Shown: positions 1 through 8,584, counted from the stretch's first letter. The stretch is 64,000 bases of DNA from Streptomyces sp. NBC_00620 (GCF_026341825.1 NZ_JAPENY010000002.1:186001-250000), one strand, 5' to 3'. A program made the numbers and translations. Notes: generated by a model not told the origin, from the letters alone.

Positions 1-3
1 CTG

Positions 4-1302
4 GTGATGGGCCGCGAACGGGCCCTGCTCGCCGCCCTGCTGCCGATGACCGCGGGCGCGCTCCTCGCCATGCTCCATCCGGTCCCCGACCTGCCGAGAC
101 TGCTCCTGCTGACAGGCTCACTGGCGGCGGTCACCCTGCTCGCACTGCTCGAAGTGGCGCCTTCTGTACGGGAGTCGGGGAAGGGCAGCTGGTCCGCGGG
201 GCTCGCGGCGCTGCTGCCGTTCGGGACACTGATCGGCGTGACCGGGCGGCGCCCGGCCACGACCGGGTCGACGGCCACGACCGGCTCGACGGCCACGAGT
301 GGCGAGCGTGGGCGGGCGGATGGCCCCAGCGGAGACCGCGGGCGGCCGAACCGTGGCCCCGGCGACCGTCCGACGGCCCGTGACGCTCCGCGCAAGGCCC
401 GCGTCACGCCCGGCGCTCGGGGCGCGCGCCTGCGGTCGTTCGCCGAGGCGGCGCGCTCTCGCGGTGCCGCCACGAACCGTGGCGGCCGGTCGGGGGCTCC
501 CGCTGCTCCGCGCAAGGCGCGCGTCGCGCCCGGTGCCCGGGGTGCCCGTCTGCGGTCGTTCGCCGAGGCGGCGCGTCCTCGCGGTACCGCCGCGAACCGT
601 GGCCGTGGGTCGGCGGCCCCCGCTGCTCCGCGCAAGGCCCGCGTCGCGCCCGGCGCCCGGGGCACCCGCCTGCGGTCGCTCGCCGAGGCGGCGCGTCCAC
701 GCCGTACCGCCGTCCCGTGGCTCGCCACCTCCTTGCCCTATGCCCTCTTCGGACTCGGCAGTGGAGTCCTCGTGCTCTACGTGGCGCTCGGCGACGTACT
801 GGCAGGTGACGCGCACACCGCGGTGGCCGCGCCTGCCGCGGTCGCGCTGACGCTCAGCATGGGTCCGGCCGAGTGGCTGCTGTTCCGCTTCCGCAGCGGG
901 AGCCTTGCCGGGCTGCGGTCCAGCGGCACGTCGAAGGACTTCTGGCGCACCACGTCCGGCACCCTCGTCCGGTGCCTCACCGGCTACCTCGCCGCGCTGT
1001 TCGCGCTCAGCCTCGCCACGTCCGCACTGTGGCCGCACGCACCCGCGGTGACCGGCGGCGTACGGCTCGCCGGGCTGCTCCTGCTCGGCGTGGTCCTGTG
1101 GACCGGGCTGTTGCTCCAGTCCTTCGGCGCCGTCCTGGGCACCGCCTCGGTCTGCTGCGTCGCCGCGCTCGCCCAGACCGCGGCACTGGCGGCGCACGCG
1201 GGCAGCCCCCACTGGGTGGGCCTGATCGTCAACGGCGCGGCGGCCGGCGCCCAGACCGGGCTCGTCTGCGGCCTGTTGGGAAGGGCGACCGCCCACCGAT
1301 GA
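4..1302 (+). CDS. Integral membrane protein with Arg/Ala-rich tandem-repeat linker; 5' end may lie outside the window
   Basis: About 432 residues from GTG at 4 (ATG at 7 also in frame); the frame is open to the window edge, so the true start may be upstream. Residues about 8-60 hold two hydrophobic stretches. Residues about 128-237 are a basic, disordered linker of three 40-residue units beginning APRKAR, preceded by TTGSTA-type repeats. Residues about 240-430 contain several more membrane helices. The stop overlaps the next start by ATGA, so the two are probably co-translated. I do not recognise the family. Pairing with a spherulin-4 protein loosely recalls exopolysaccharide export loci, but that is a guess. 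Confidence 0.6.
   Translation: MMGRERALLAALLPMTAGALLAMLHPVPDLPRLLLLTGSLAAVTLLALLEVAPSVRESGKGSWSAGLAALLPFGTLIGVTGRRPATTGSTATTGSTATSGERGRADGPSGDRGRPNRGPGDRPTARDAPRKARVTPGARGARLRSFAEAARSRGAATNRGGRSGAPAAPRKARVAPGARGARLRSFAEAARPRGTAANRGRGSAAPAAPRKARVAPGARGTRLRSLAEAARPRRTAVPWLATSLPYALFGLGSGVLVLYVALGDVLAGDAHTAVAAPAAVALTLSMGPAEWLLFRFRSGSLAGLRSSGTSKDFWRTTSGTLVRCLTGYLAALFALSLATSALWPHAPAVTGGVRLAGLLLLGVVLWTGLLLQSFGAVLGTASVCCVAALAQTAALAAHAGSPHWVGLIVNGAAAGAQTGLVCGLLGRATAHR
261..715 (+). repeat. In-frame tandem repeats: 18-bp units, then three 120-bp units
   Basis: Inside the preceding gene, a short array encoding TTGSTA (about 261-302) is followed by three copies of a 120-bp unit starting at 385, 505 and 625. 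The copies are about 85-90% identical by eye. Each encodes a 40-residue basic segment, so copy-number changes would keep the frame. Confidence 0.85.
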
Positions 1303-1967
1303 ACCAGCCCGGCAAGTCCCTCCTCGTGCCCTACTACGAACACCCGTCCGTCCGCCCCGCCGAGTGGGAGGCGCTGATCGCCGCAGCGCCCCGCCTCCAC
1401 TCCGTCGTGCTGAATCCGGCGAGCGGCCCCGGCGAACGCCCCGACCCGGCGTTCGCCGCGGTCGCCGAACGGCTGCGCGCCGCGGACGTGCGGGTGCTCG
1501 GGTACACCGACACGGACTACGGCCGCAGACCGTGCGCCGCCGTCGTGCGCGACCTGTCACGGCACCGCTCCTGGTACGGAACCGACGGGGCCTTCCTCGA
1601 CCAGGTCGCCTCGGGAATCGCCGAGTTCGCGTACTACCGGCGGCTCGCGACAGCCGCCCGGGGGCTGGGCTGCGGCACCCTCGCCCTCAACCACGGCACG
1701 GCGCCGCACCCCTCGTACGCCAGGATCGCCGACGTACTCGTCACCTTCGAGGGCACCTGGGACACGTACGACATGTACAGGGAGGACCGCCCGCCACCGT
1801 GGACGGACGCAGCGACGCGGCTGTGCCACCTCGTCCACGGTGTGCCGGCGGGCGCCGACGTGGCGGCGCCCGCCCGCGCGCGGGGCGCCGGCCTGCACTG
1901 CGCGGTGCCGGGAACGGGCGAACACCCCTGGGGAACCCTGCCGCACGGCCTTGCGCCCGCTGAGTGA
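1299..1967 (+). CDS. Spherulation-specific family 4 (spherulin 4) protein
   Basis: 222 residues starting at the ATG that overlaps the upstream stop (ATGA). The opening LLVPYYEHPS, the VLNPASGPG loop and the YTDTDYG and FEGTWDTY motifs fit the Spherulin4 family, a TIM-barrel-like group probably related to glycoside-processing enzymes. No signal peptide is visible, so any role on extracellular sugar would need another export route or action at the inner membrane face. Translational coupling suggests a joint function with the membrane protein. The family is fairly sure; substrate and activity are unknown. Confidence 0.8.
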   Translation: MNQPGKSLLVPYYEHPSVRPAEWEALIAAAPRLHSVVLNPASGPGERPDPAFAAVAERLRAADVRVLGYTDTDYGRRPCAAVVRDLSRHRSWYGTDGAFLDQVASGIAEFAYYRRLATAARGLGCGTLALNHGTAPHPSYARIADVLVTFEGTWDTYDMYREDRPPPWTDAATRLCHLVHGVPAGADVAAPARARGAGLHCAVPGTGEHPWGTLPHGLAPAE

Positions 1968-2005
1968 GAGGCCACCCGAGAGGCCACGCATGGGCTGAGC
2001 CGATG

Positions 2006-2788
2006 TCAGCCGAGTGACAGCACCACGAGCGCCGTCGTCGCGGCCGTCTCCGCCAGGCCGCCGAAGACGTCGCCCGTGATGCCGCCGAAACGGCGTGTGC
2101 AGTGGCGCAGCAGCAGTTCGGCGGCGACGCAGGCGGCGAGGACCGCGAGCGCGGCGCGCACGAGGTCGTACGTCCCGAGGAGCGCACCAGCGCCGGCCGC
2201 CGCCCCGACGACCACGGCCGCCACCAGCAGGGCTCCGCGCACCGGCACCGTGCCCGCCACCGCCGCGCCGAGGCCCTCGGGGCGGGCCGGCGGGACGCCG
2301 GTGCGGGCGGCCAGCGTGAGGGCGAGCCGGGCCGCGGTCGCCGAGACGACGGCCGCGAGCACACCCCGGGCCCAGGAGGTGTCGTACGCCTGGAAGAGTG
2401 CAGCCACCTGGGCGAGCAGCACGAAGAGCAGGGTGATCACCCCGAACGGGCCGATGTCCGACTGCTTCATGATCCGCAGCGCGTCCTCGGCGGGCTTGCC
2501 GCTGCCGAGCCCGTCCGCGGTGTCGGCGAGCCCGTCCAGGTGCAGACCGCGCGTGAGCGCGGCCGGTACGGCGGCGGTGGCCACGGCGGCCAGCAGCGGG
2601 CCCGCGCCCATCGCGAGCAGCGCCACCCCCACCAGAGCCGCGCCCGCTCCGACGACCAGCCCGGCCACGGGCGCGCACAGCATCCCGCCGCGCGCGGCCG
2701 CACGGTCCCAGCGGGTCACCGTCACGGGGAGCACGGTGAGGGTGCCGAAGGCGAAGCGGAGGGCGTCGGGGAGGGGGGTCTTGGACAC
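2006..2788 (-). CDS. cobS: Adenosylcobinamide-GDP ribazoletransferase (cobalamin synthase)
   Basis: 260 residues, GTG start. It joins adenosylcobinamide-GDP to alpha-ribazole(-phosphate), the last assembly step of the cobalamin nucleotide loop, at the inner membrane. The family signature HLDGLADTADGL and the downstream R-IMKQSDIGPFGV motif are present, with five to seven hydrophobic segments; length is typical. No Shine-Dalgarno is obvious before the GTG, so the mRNA may be leaderless or nearly so. The substrate-activating partners cobT (6211-7347) and cobU (8712-9914) lie nearby on the same strand but are separated by unrelated genes. Confidence 0.95.
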   Translation of the reverse strand: MSKTPLPDALRFAFGTLTVLPVTVTRWDRAAARGGMLCAPVAGLVVGAGAALVGVALLAMGAGPLLAAVATAAVPAALTRGLHLDGLADTADGLGSGKPAEDALRIMKQSDIGPFGVITLLFVLLAQVAALFQAYDTSWARGVLAAVVSATAARLALTLAARTGVPPARPEGLGAAVAGTVPVRGALLVAAVVVGAAAGAGALLGTYDLVRAALAVLAACVAAELLLRHCTRRFGGITGDVFGGLAETAATTALVVLSLG

Positions 2789-2841
2789 CGGCGCAGGTTA
2801 CCCGGGGGTCTCGGGGGCCCGTACGGCGGCCATGGACAGTC

Positions 2842-3627
2842 GTGGATAAAGTGCGCGATATGGGTCATTGGTTGCAGCGGAACATCATCGAGCCGGGGAA
2901 ACTGCCGCTGCTGCTGGCGCTCGCCTCGTTCGTGCTGACCTTTGTGATCACCCGAATCATCGTCCGGATGATCCGGGCCGGCAAAGGGCCGTTCGGCAAC
3001 GTGAAGGCAGGCGGTCTGCACATCCACCACGTCGTCCCCGGTGTCGTGCTGACGGTGATCGGCGGTTTCGGGGCGGTGGCCAGCAGCCGGTACGGATTCG
3101 GTGCGGCCGTGTTCGCCGTGGTGTTCGGGGCCGGTACGGGCCTGGTGCTCGACGAGTTCGCGCTGATCCTGCATCTCGACGACGTCTACTGGACCGAGGA
3201 GGGGCGCAAGAGCGTCGAGGTCGTAGTGGTCACGGCGGCCCTCGTCGGCCTGGTACTCAGCGGATTCCTGCCGTTCGGCGTCAACGACCTCAGCGACGAG
3301 GAACTGCAGGACCGGGGCGGCGTGATCGTGAGCATCCTCGTGAACTTCGGTATCGCGCTGCTCGCCCTGGGCAAGGGCAAGGCCCGCATGGCGATCTTCG
3401 GCGTCATCATTCCGTTCGTCGCGATCGTCGGCGCGGTCCGGCTGGCCCGCCCCGGCTCGCCCTGGGCCAAGCGCTTCTACCGGCGCAGGCCGCGCGCCCG
3501 GGCCAAGTCCACCCTGCGGGCCTACCACCACGACCGCCGCTGGGCGGGCCCCAGCCGAAAGCTTCAGGACTGGATCGGCGGCAAACCGGACCCCGAGCCC
3601 GTCCGCGCGCTGCCCGGCGGCCGGTGA
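2842..3627 (+). CDS. Conserved integral membrane protein with HIHH and DEFALILHLDD motifs
   Basis: 261 residues from GTG 2842, or 255 from ATG 2860 (MGHWLQRN), which is equally plausible; neither has a good ribosome site. Several hydrophobic segments are interrupted by two polar motifs predicted near the membrane: HIHH at about residue 60 and DEFALILHLDDVYW at about 105-118. Clustered His, Asp and Glu suggest a metal or catalytic site. The C-terminus is basic and cytoplasmic-like. The last 64 bp overlap the 3' end of the convergent rhomboid-like gene. I know it only as a conserved streptomycete membrane protein with no assigned function. Confidence 0.75.
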   Translation: MDKVRDMGHWLQRNIIEPGKLPLLLALASFVLTFVITRIIVRMIRAGKGPFGNVKAGGLHIHHVVPGVVLTVIGGFGAVASSRYGFGAAVFAVVFGAGTGLVLDEFALILHLDDVYWTEEGRKSVEVVVVTAALVGLVLSGFLPFGVNDLSDEELQDRGGVIVSILVNFGIALLALGKGKARMAIFGVIIPFVAIVGAVRLARPGSPWAKRFYRRRPRARAKSTLRAYHHDRRWAGPSRKLQDWIGGKPDPEPVRALPGGR

Positions 3628-4265
3628 CGCCACGCGGAGACCCCGCACAGCAGCAGCACCACGGCGATGGCTGCGAGATGTTCCTTGCCCGCTAGGTTCT
3701 CCTTGACAGTGACCTCGACGAGCATCGCCGCGATCACCAGACCGCCCGTGACGTACGCGCGATAGCGCCAGCACACGAAGACGGCCAGGCCGACCACGGC
3801 CGCCGAAGGGCCGGTGTCGACGACAAGCCGGTCCGCCGAGGGCAGCCCCAGCGGACTCCCGGGGCCCAACGCGATGCCCACGCGCGCGTAGAGCGTGCCG
3901 GCCAGCGTGGCGACGTACGCGATGACGAGGGTCCGCCACCGGCCGAGACAGATCTCGGCGATCCCGAACACCAGGAGGATCTGCGCGAGCGCGCCCCACA
4001 CCGGGAGGTCGAGCGCCGGTACGAAGAGGGAGAGCGGGGTGCGTGCGAGGGCGAGCGGGAGCGGGTCCTCGGCGCGGACGGAGCCGATGTCCTGGACGAA
4101 TTGATAGCCCCAGGACTGGTTCTGGACGAACTGGAGGGCGGCCGTCAGGCAGACCGTCCCGATGGTCATGGGGATCGCCCGCCACCGTTTCCTGAGGAGC
4201 GCCTCGCGCACGGTGACGTACAGCAGCCCCCATTCGGCGCGGGCCCAGCGGGCGGGCCACCTCAC
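3564..4265 (-). CDS. Rhomboid-like integral membrane protein
   Basis: 233 residues from GTG 4265, which lies inside the last unit of the 14-bp repeat array. About six hydrophobic segments, with the sequence around TGPSAAVVG (about residue 155) resembling the rhomboid serine loop, and a later KEHLAA that could supply the histidine. The canonical GxSG reads GPSA, so protease activity is uncertain. It lies just downstream of the lysyl-PG synthase-like gene on the same strand and is probably co-transcribed with it. The 3' end overlaps the convergent neighbour. Confidence 0.65.
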   Translation of the reverse strand: MRWPARWARAEWGLLYVTVREALLRKRWRAIPMTIGTVCLTAALQFVQNQSWGYQFVQDIGSVRAEDPLPLALARTPLSLFVPALDLPVWGALAQILLVFGIAEICLGRWRTLVIAYVATLAGTLYARVGIALGPGSPLGLPSADRLVVDTGPSAAVVGLAVFVCWRYRAYVTGGLVIAAMLVEVTVKENLAGKEHLAAIAVVLLLCGVSAWRHRPPGSARTGSGSGLPPIQS

Positions 4266-4331
4266 CTCTGCGACTTCATCCGTGCGACTTCATCTCTGCG
4301 TCCTCATCCGTACGACTTCATCCGTGCGACT
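4263..4331 (-). repeat. Five tandem 14-bp units, each ending in TGA, between two genes
   Basis: Read on the minus strand, the unit is close to AGTCGCACGGATGA and is repeated five times. The first copy contains the last codons and stop of the upstream gene; the last contains the GTG start of the next. Because 14 is not a multiple of three, the TGA codons fall in all three frames. One of several 3'-end duplications in the window. Confidence 0.85.
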
Positions 4332-6075
4332 CCAGGTGCTTTCGGTGCAGCCATTTCGGCAGGCCCGGTGCCTCCAGGAACCCTTCGGCGCGCGCGGACG
4401 CGACGCCGATGCGCAGCAGGTCCGCGCTCTTCTCGAAGAGCAGGAACCGCGGCTCCCAGATGGGCCGGTACTTGGCGTTGGCGCGGTACAGCGACTCGAT
4501 CTGCCACCAGCGGGAGAAGAAGCTGAGCAGGGAGCGCCACAGCCGCAGCACCGGCCCCGCGCCGAGGCGCGCGCCACGTTCGAAGACCGAGCGGAACATG
4601 GCGAAGTTGAGTGAGACCTGGGTGATCTGGATCTCCTGGGCACGGTTGAGGAGTTCGATCACCATGAACTCCATCAGCCCGTTCTCGGAGTCGCGGTCGC
4701 GCCTCATGAGGTCGAGGGAGAGTCCGTGCGGTCCCCACGGCACGAAGGACAGCACCGCCCTCAACTCACCGTCCCCGTCAGTGCATTCGAGCATCATGCA
4801 CTGCCCGTCGTCGGGATGGCCGAGCCGCCCGAGCGCCATGCTGAACCCGCGTTCGGTGGCGCCGTCGCGCCAGTCGTCGGCGCGCTTGAGGAGGTACGCC
4901 ATCTCGTCGGCCGGGATGTCCTGGTGGCGCCGGATGCGCACCTCGTACCCGGCGCGCTTGACCCGGTTGTAGGCCTGCCGGACGGTGCGCATGGCCCGTC
5001 CGTCGAGCGTGAACTCGGCGGTTTCCACGATGGCTTCGTCGCCGAGCTCCAGGGCGTCCAGGCCGTGCCGGGCGTAGACGGTGCCCGCCTCCTCGCTCGC
5101 GCCCATCACCGCGGGGATCCAGCCGTGCTCGCGCGCCTCGGCCAGCCAGGGTTCGATGGCGCCGGGCCAGGCCTCCAGATCGCCGATGGGATCACCGGAG
5201 GCCAGCGAGACCCCGCCGAGGACGCGGTAGACGACGGCCGCCTTGCCGGTCGGCGACCAGACGGCGCTCTTCTCGCGGCGCAGGGCGAAGTAGCCGAGCG
5301 AGTCCCGGTCGCCGTATCTGTCGAGGAGCGCCCGCAGCCGTCGCTCGTCGTCCTCGGTGAGCGGGTCGACGGCACGCCGGGAGCGGAAGGCGGCGTAGAA
5401 GACCGCGAGGATCAGCAGGGTGCTGAGCACGTTGATGGTGACGTTGACCCAGTTGGGCGTGGTGATCCCGGGGAAGCGGGAGTCGTCGGCGGCGACGGAG
5501 ACGAGCCGCAGGACGCCGTAGCGCCAGCGGTCGAGGAAGGTCGAACGGTGCGCGTCGTGGGCGTCGTTGGTGACCGTCACCAGGAACGCGGCGAACAGCG
5601 AGGTGACCAACAGCCCGCCGACCGCGACGGCCGCGGCCAGCTTGGGATTCGACCGGTCGCCCTTGGCGTAGAACTCCCGGCGGCCGACGACGAGCGACGC
5701 CACGAAGGCCGCGGTCAGGATGCACGAGATCCAGTTCTGCGGGTACCGGCGGATCTCCGGGAAAGCCAGCGCGAACGCGAACAGCAGCAGGAACAGCCCG
5801 CTGAGCACGAGGTTCAGGATCCACGCGGCCCGCTTCCGGCGGCGCATCGTGATCGCCAGGAACATCGTGAAGACGCCGGACGCGAATCCCGCCGTCAGCA
5901 GATACGGGGTGAAGTAGTTCTCGGTGTTGTGCCGCCGCAGGTCCTGCCCGAAGGAGACCCACACAGCACTCAGAAAGTTCAAGAACGTGACAACGCGCAA
6001 GTACCAGACCGCGAAGGAGGCGGCCCGCTGGGCGGCGCCCCGCTCCCGATCGGCGACAATTCGGGCATCTCCCAT
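4318..6075 (-). CDS. Phosphatidylglycerol lysyltransferase-type membrane protein (DUF2156/MprF-LysX-like)
   Basis: About 585 residues from ATG 6075 (MGDARIV). The frame stays open 30 codons further upstream, but that part is translated from a dispersed non-coding repeat, so I reject it. About six N-terminal membrane helices (residues about 20-240) are followed by a soluble DUF2156 GNAT-like domain (about 255-570) with RREKSAVWSPTGKAAV and FVPWGPHGLSLDLMRRD. Such proteins transfer an aminoacyl group from tRNA to phosphatidylglycerol, reducing surface charge and affecting resistance to cationic peptides. No lysyl-tRNA synthetase domain is fused. The amino acid used cannot be read from sequence. 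Confidence 0.82.
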   Translation of the reverse strand: MGDARIVADRERGAAQRAASFAVWYLRVVTFLNFLSAVWVSFGQDLRRHNTENYFTPYLLTAGFASGVFTMFLAITMRRRKRAAWILNLVLSGLFLLLFAFALAFPEIRRYPQNWISCILTAAFVASLVVGRREFYAKGDRSNPKLAAAVAVGGLLVTSLFAAFLVTVTNDAHDAHRSTFLDRWRYGVLRLVSVAADDSRFPGITTPNWVNVTINVLSTLLILAVFYAAFRSRRAVDPLTEDDERRLRALLDRYGDRDSLGYFALRREKSAVWSPTGKAAVVYRVLGGVSLASGDPIGDLEAWPGAIEPWLAEAREHGWIPAVMGASEEAGTVYARHGLDALELGDEAIVETAEFTLDGRAMRTVRQAYNRVKRAGYEVRIRRHQDIPADEMAYLLKRADDWRDGATERGFSMALGRLGHPDDGQCMMLECTDGDGELRAVLSFVPWGPHGLSLDLMRRDRDSENGLMEFMVIELLNRAQEIQITQVSLNFAMFRSVFERGARLGAGPVLRLWRSLLSFFSRWWQIESLYRANAKYRPIWEPRFLLFEKSADLLRIGVASARAEGFLEAPGLPKWLHRKHLESHG

Positions 6076-6113
6076 GGGAGGGGATGATATGGGGCGCCGG
6101 GCGGCGACAGTTT

Positions 6114-6195
6114 CAGCCCCTCCGGCGTTTGAGGAGCGGGGTCTGGGGCGGAGCCCCAGGAACAAGGGACGGGTAGGGGCGGAGGGGGCGAAAAT
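6114..6195 (+). repeat. Dispersed intergenic repeat, copy A
   Basis: Begins with CAGCCCCTCCGGCGTTTGAG, contains a small hairpin (TCTGGGGCGGAGCCCCAG) and ends GACGGGTAGGGGCGGAGGG then GGCGAAAA. The same module recurs at 14345-14450 and 58222-58329, always in plus orientation. It sits between the start of the lysyl-PG synthase-like gene and the stop of cobT. Confidence 0.85.
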
Positions 6196-6210
6196 CCCCT
6201 GCCCCGGCCA

Positions 6211-7347
6211 CTACTCCGCTTCCTTGTCCTGACTGGAAAGCCCTCCCTGGCCGGAGGTCTCGTCCTGGCCGGAGACGTGGTCCTGGCCGGAGGCCTCGGG
6301 CGACGGCTTCTCCGGAAGCTCCGCCGCCAGCGCGGCTGCGGCCTGGACAAGGGGGAGCGCGAGAAGCGCCCCCGCCCCCTCGCCCACCGTGACCCCATGG
6401 TCGAGCAGCGGCTCCAGAGCCATCCGGTCAAGCGCCTTCGCCTGCGCCGGCTCCCCACTGTTCTGACCGGCCAGCCACCAGTCCGGCGCCCGGAAGGCGA
6501 CCCGCTGCGCGACCAGCGCGCAGGCGGCCGAGACAACCCCGTCGAGAACCACCGGCATCTTCCGCACCGCGCTCTGCAGCAGGAACCCGGTCATCGCCGC
6601 GAGATCGGCCCCGCCGACCACCGCAAGCAGCTGCAGCTGATCCCCGAGCACCGGCCGGGCCCGCCGCAGCGCATCCCGCACGGCGGCACACTTGCGCATC
6701 CACGCGAGGTCGTCGATGGCAAGCCCGCCCCGCCCGGTGACCACGGACGCGTCGGTCCCGCACAGCGCGGCGACCAGCACGGCCGCCGCCGTGGTCCCGC
6801 CGACGCTGATGTCGCCGAGCACCACCAGATCCGTACCGGAGTCGGCCTCTTCGTCCGCGACGGCGACGCCCGCGCGGAACGCCGCCTCCGCCTCCTCCGC
6901 AGTCAGCGCGTCCTCGACGTCGATACGACCCGAACCGCGCCGCACCCGATGCCGTACGACCTCGTCGGGCAGCCCCTCCGGATCGCAGTCCAGCGCCATG
7001 TCGACGACGCGCACCGGAACGCCCAGCCGGCGGGCGAGGATCGACGCCGGGCTCGCGCCCTCCAGGACCGCCCGCACCAACTGGTCGGCGCTGCCCGCGG
7101 GCCGAGCCGACACGCCGAGTCCGGCGATCCCGTGATCGCCCGCGAACAGCACCGCGCGCGGGTGCTCGATCGGCCGCACCGGCACCGCGCCCTGTGCCGC
7201 CGCCAGCCATTCACCCAGGTCGTCGAGGCGGCCCAGTGCGCCGGGCGGCACGATCTGGCGCTCCCGGTGCGCCTCGGCGTCGCGGCGGACGCCTCCGTCG
7301 GGACGCTCGATCAGATCGGTGAAGTCGTCGAGATTAAGCGAGCTCAT
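6211..7347 (-). CDS. cobT: Nicotinate-nucleotide--dimethylbenzimidazole phosphoribosyltransferase
   Basis: 378 residues from ATG 7347 (MSSLNLDD). It makes alpha-ribazole phosphate from nicotinate mononucleotide and dimethylbenzimidazole for the lower ligand of cobalamin. FAGDHGIAGLGVSA, GDISVGGTTAAAVL, the GRGG loop and VTVGEGAGALLALPL with the presumed catalytic Glu are all present. The enzyme core ends near residue 350; the tail is an unusual Gln/Asp/Ser repeat (SGQDHVSGQDETSGQGG) encoded by short DNA repeats at about 6240-6300. The track's longer upstream frame is not needed. Confidence 0.93.
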   Translation of the reverse strand: MSSLNLDDFTDLIERPDGGVRRDAEAHRERQIVPPGALGRLDDLGEWLAAAQGAVPVRPIEHPRAVLFAGDHGIAGLGVSARPAGSADQLVRAVLEGASPASILARRLGVPVRVVDMALDCDPEGLPDEVVRHRVRRGSGRIDVEDALTAEEAEAAFRAGVAVADEEADSGTDLVVLGDISVGGTTAAAVLVAALCGTDASVVTGRGGLAIDDLAWMRKCAAVRDALRRARPVLGDQLQLLAVVGGADLAAMTGFLLQSAVRKMPVVLDGVVSAACALVAQRVAFRAPDWWLAGQNSGEPAQAKALDRMALEPLLDHGVTVGEGAGALLALPLVQAAAALAAELPEKPSPEASGQDHVSGQDETSGQGGLSSQDKEAE

Positions 7348-7501
7348 TCGCTGAACAGTACCGGCACCGATCGAACACGGCTGCGCCACGTCGGTGCACC
7401 TGAGATCGCCATCCGCTACGTACCTTTTGTGTCGGATTGTCGTACGGCTTTCGTGCGGCTCTTCGTCCCCACAGGAGCACGCAGGAACAACAGGAGCACC
7501 C

Positions 7502-8575
7502 ATGCCCCCCACCCCGCAGTCGGCCGCCGAACGCCGCGCCGCCTGGCTGAGCGAACTCGCCCAGGGCACCGACCGGTTCCATGAACCGCGCCGGGACGAC
7601 TGCCCCTGGTGCGGCTCGAAGCGGCTGCGCACCCGGCTCCGCACACCGGACCTGCGGCAGCGCAAACCCGGCACCTTCGTCGTCGACGAGTGCGGGGACT
7701 GCGCCCACGCCTTCCAGAACCCCCGGCTGACGGCCGAGGGAGTGGCCTTCTACCACCGGGACTACCACCCCGACCGCCAGGCGGACGCACACGACGGCCT
7801 CGCCGAGCGGATCCTCGCCGCCCGCGCCGGACACGGCCGTCATCTGGCCGCCGCCCGCGCGATGCTGCCCCACCCCGAACCGGAGAGCTGGCTCGACGTC
7901 GGCACCGGGCACGGCTACTTCCCCGCGGTGGCCAAGGAGATCCACCCGTACACCGCCTTCGACGGGCTCGACCCCACCCGGCGCGTCGACAAGGCACGGG
8001 CCGCCGGACGGGTGGAGGAAGCCCACCGCGGCAGGCTCACCGACCCGGAGATCGCCGAACGGCTGCGCGCCCGCTACGACGTCGTCAGCATGTTCCACCA
8101 CCTGGAGCACACCCCCGACCCGCGCGAGGAACTGCGCGCCGCGCTGACCGTGCTGCGCCCCGGCGGACACCTCCTCGTCGAAGTCCCGGACCCCGACTGC
8201 GCGTTCGGCCCGCTCCTCGGCAAGTGGTGGATGTCCTACGGCCAGCCGCGCCACCTCCACCTGATGCCGCTGCCCAACCTGCTCGCCGAACTCGAATCGC
8301 TCGGCTGCGAGATCGTCTCGACGGACCGTCGAGAACCACACATCCCGTACGACCTCTCAGGCGCCCTCGCGCTGGTCCTCAGCCGCGTCCTGCCGGGCCT
8401 CGATGCCCCGTGGCGGCCGGCCCCGCCCACCGTCCTCCAGCGCCACCTGCGTACGGCCCTGACGCGCACGTCCGTCCCCCTGCTCGCCTCAGCCGTCGCC
8501 CTGGACCATGTGTTGGCCCCCCTCTTCCGCCGCACCCGCTTCTCGAACGCGTACCGCATCATCGCCCGCCGTTGA
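7502..8575 (+). CDS. Class I SAM-dependent methyltransferase with N-terminal zinc-ribbon-like cysteines
   Basis: 357 residues from ATG 7502, with AGGAG five bases upstream. Residues about 33-70 contain CPWCG and CGDC, a likely zinc-binding knuckle as in some sugar and C-methyltransferases. The SAM-binding motif WLDVGTGHGYFP (about 128-139) and the post-I loop FHHLEHTPDP follow. A C-terminal alpha-helical region completes the protein. It is divergent from cobT across a 154-bp gap. The substrate is unknown; an O-, N- or C-methyl transfer on a sugar or lipid carrier is possible. No partner genes indicate a pathway. Confidence 0.8.
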   Translation: MPPTPQSAAERRAAWLSELAQGTDRFHEPRRDDCPWCGSKRLRTRLRTPDLRQRKPGTFVVDECGDCAHAFQNPRLTAEGVAFYHRDYHPDRQADAHDGLAERILAARAGHGRHLAAARAMLPHPEPESWLDVGTGHGYFPAVAKEIHPYTAFDGLDPTRRVDKARAAGRVEEAHRGRLTDPEIAERLRARYDVVSMFHHLEHTPDPREELRAALTVLRPGGHLLVEVPDPDCAFGPLLGKWWMSYGQPRHLHLMPLPNLLAELESLGCEIVSTDRREPHIPYDLSGALALVLSRVLPGLDAPWRPAPPTVLQRHLRTALTRTSVPLLASAVALDHVLAPLFRRTRFSNAYRIIARR

Positions 8576-8584
8576 GGCTTTACA

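Noticed and set aside
118..1560. 480-codon minus-strand open frame
   Set aside because: Arg/Gly/Pro-rich translation opposite a real gene with membrane helices; a GC-driven shadow.
4263..4331. CRISPR-like reading of the 14-bp array
   Set aside because: Units are contiguous without spacers and far too short.
6076..6165. 30-codon N-terminal extension of the lysyl-PG synthase-like gene
   Set aside because: It translates the dispersed repeat copy A, so it is non-coding despite being open.
7348..7501. Possible cobalamin riboswitch upstream of cobT
   Set aside because: No B12-box-like sequence; the gap looks like an ordinary divergent promoter region.
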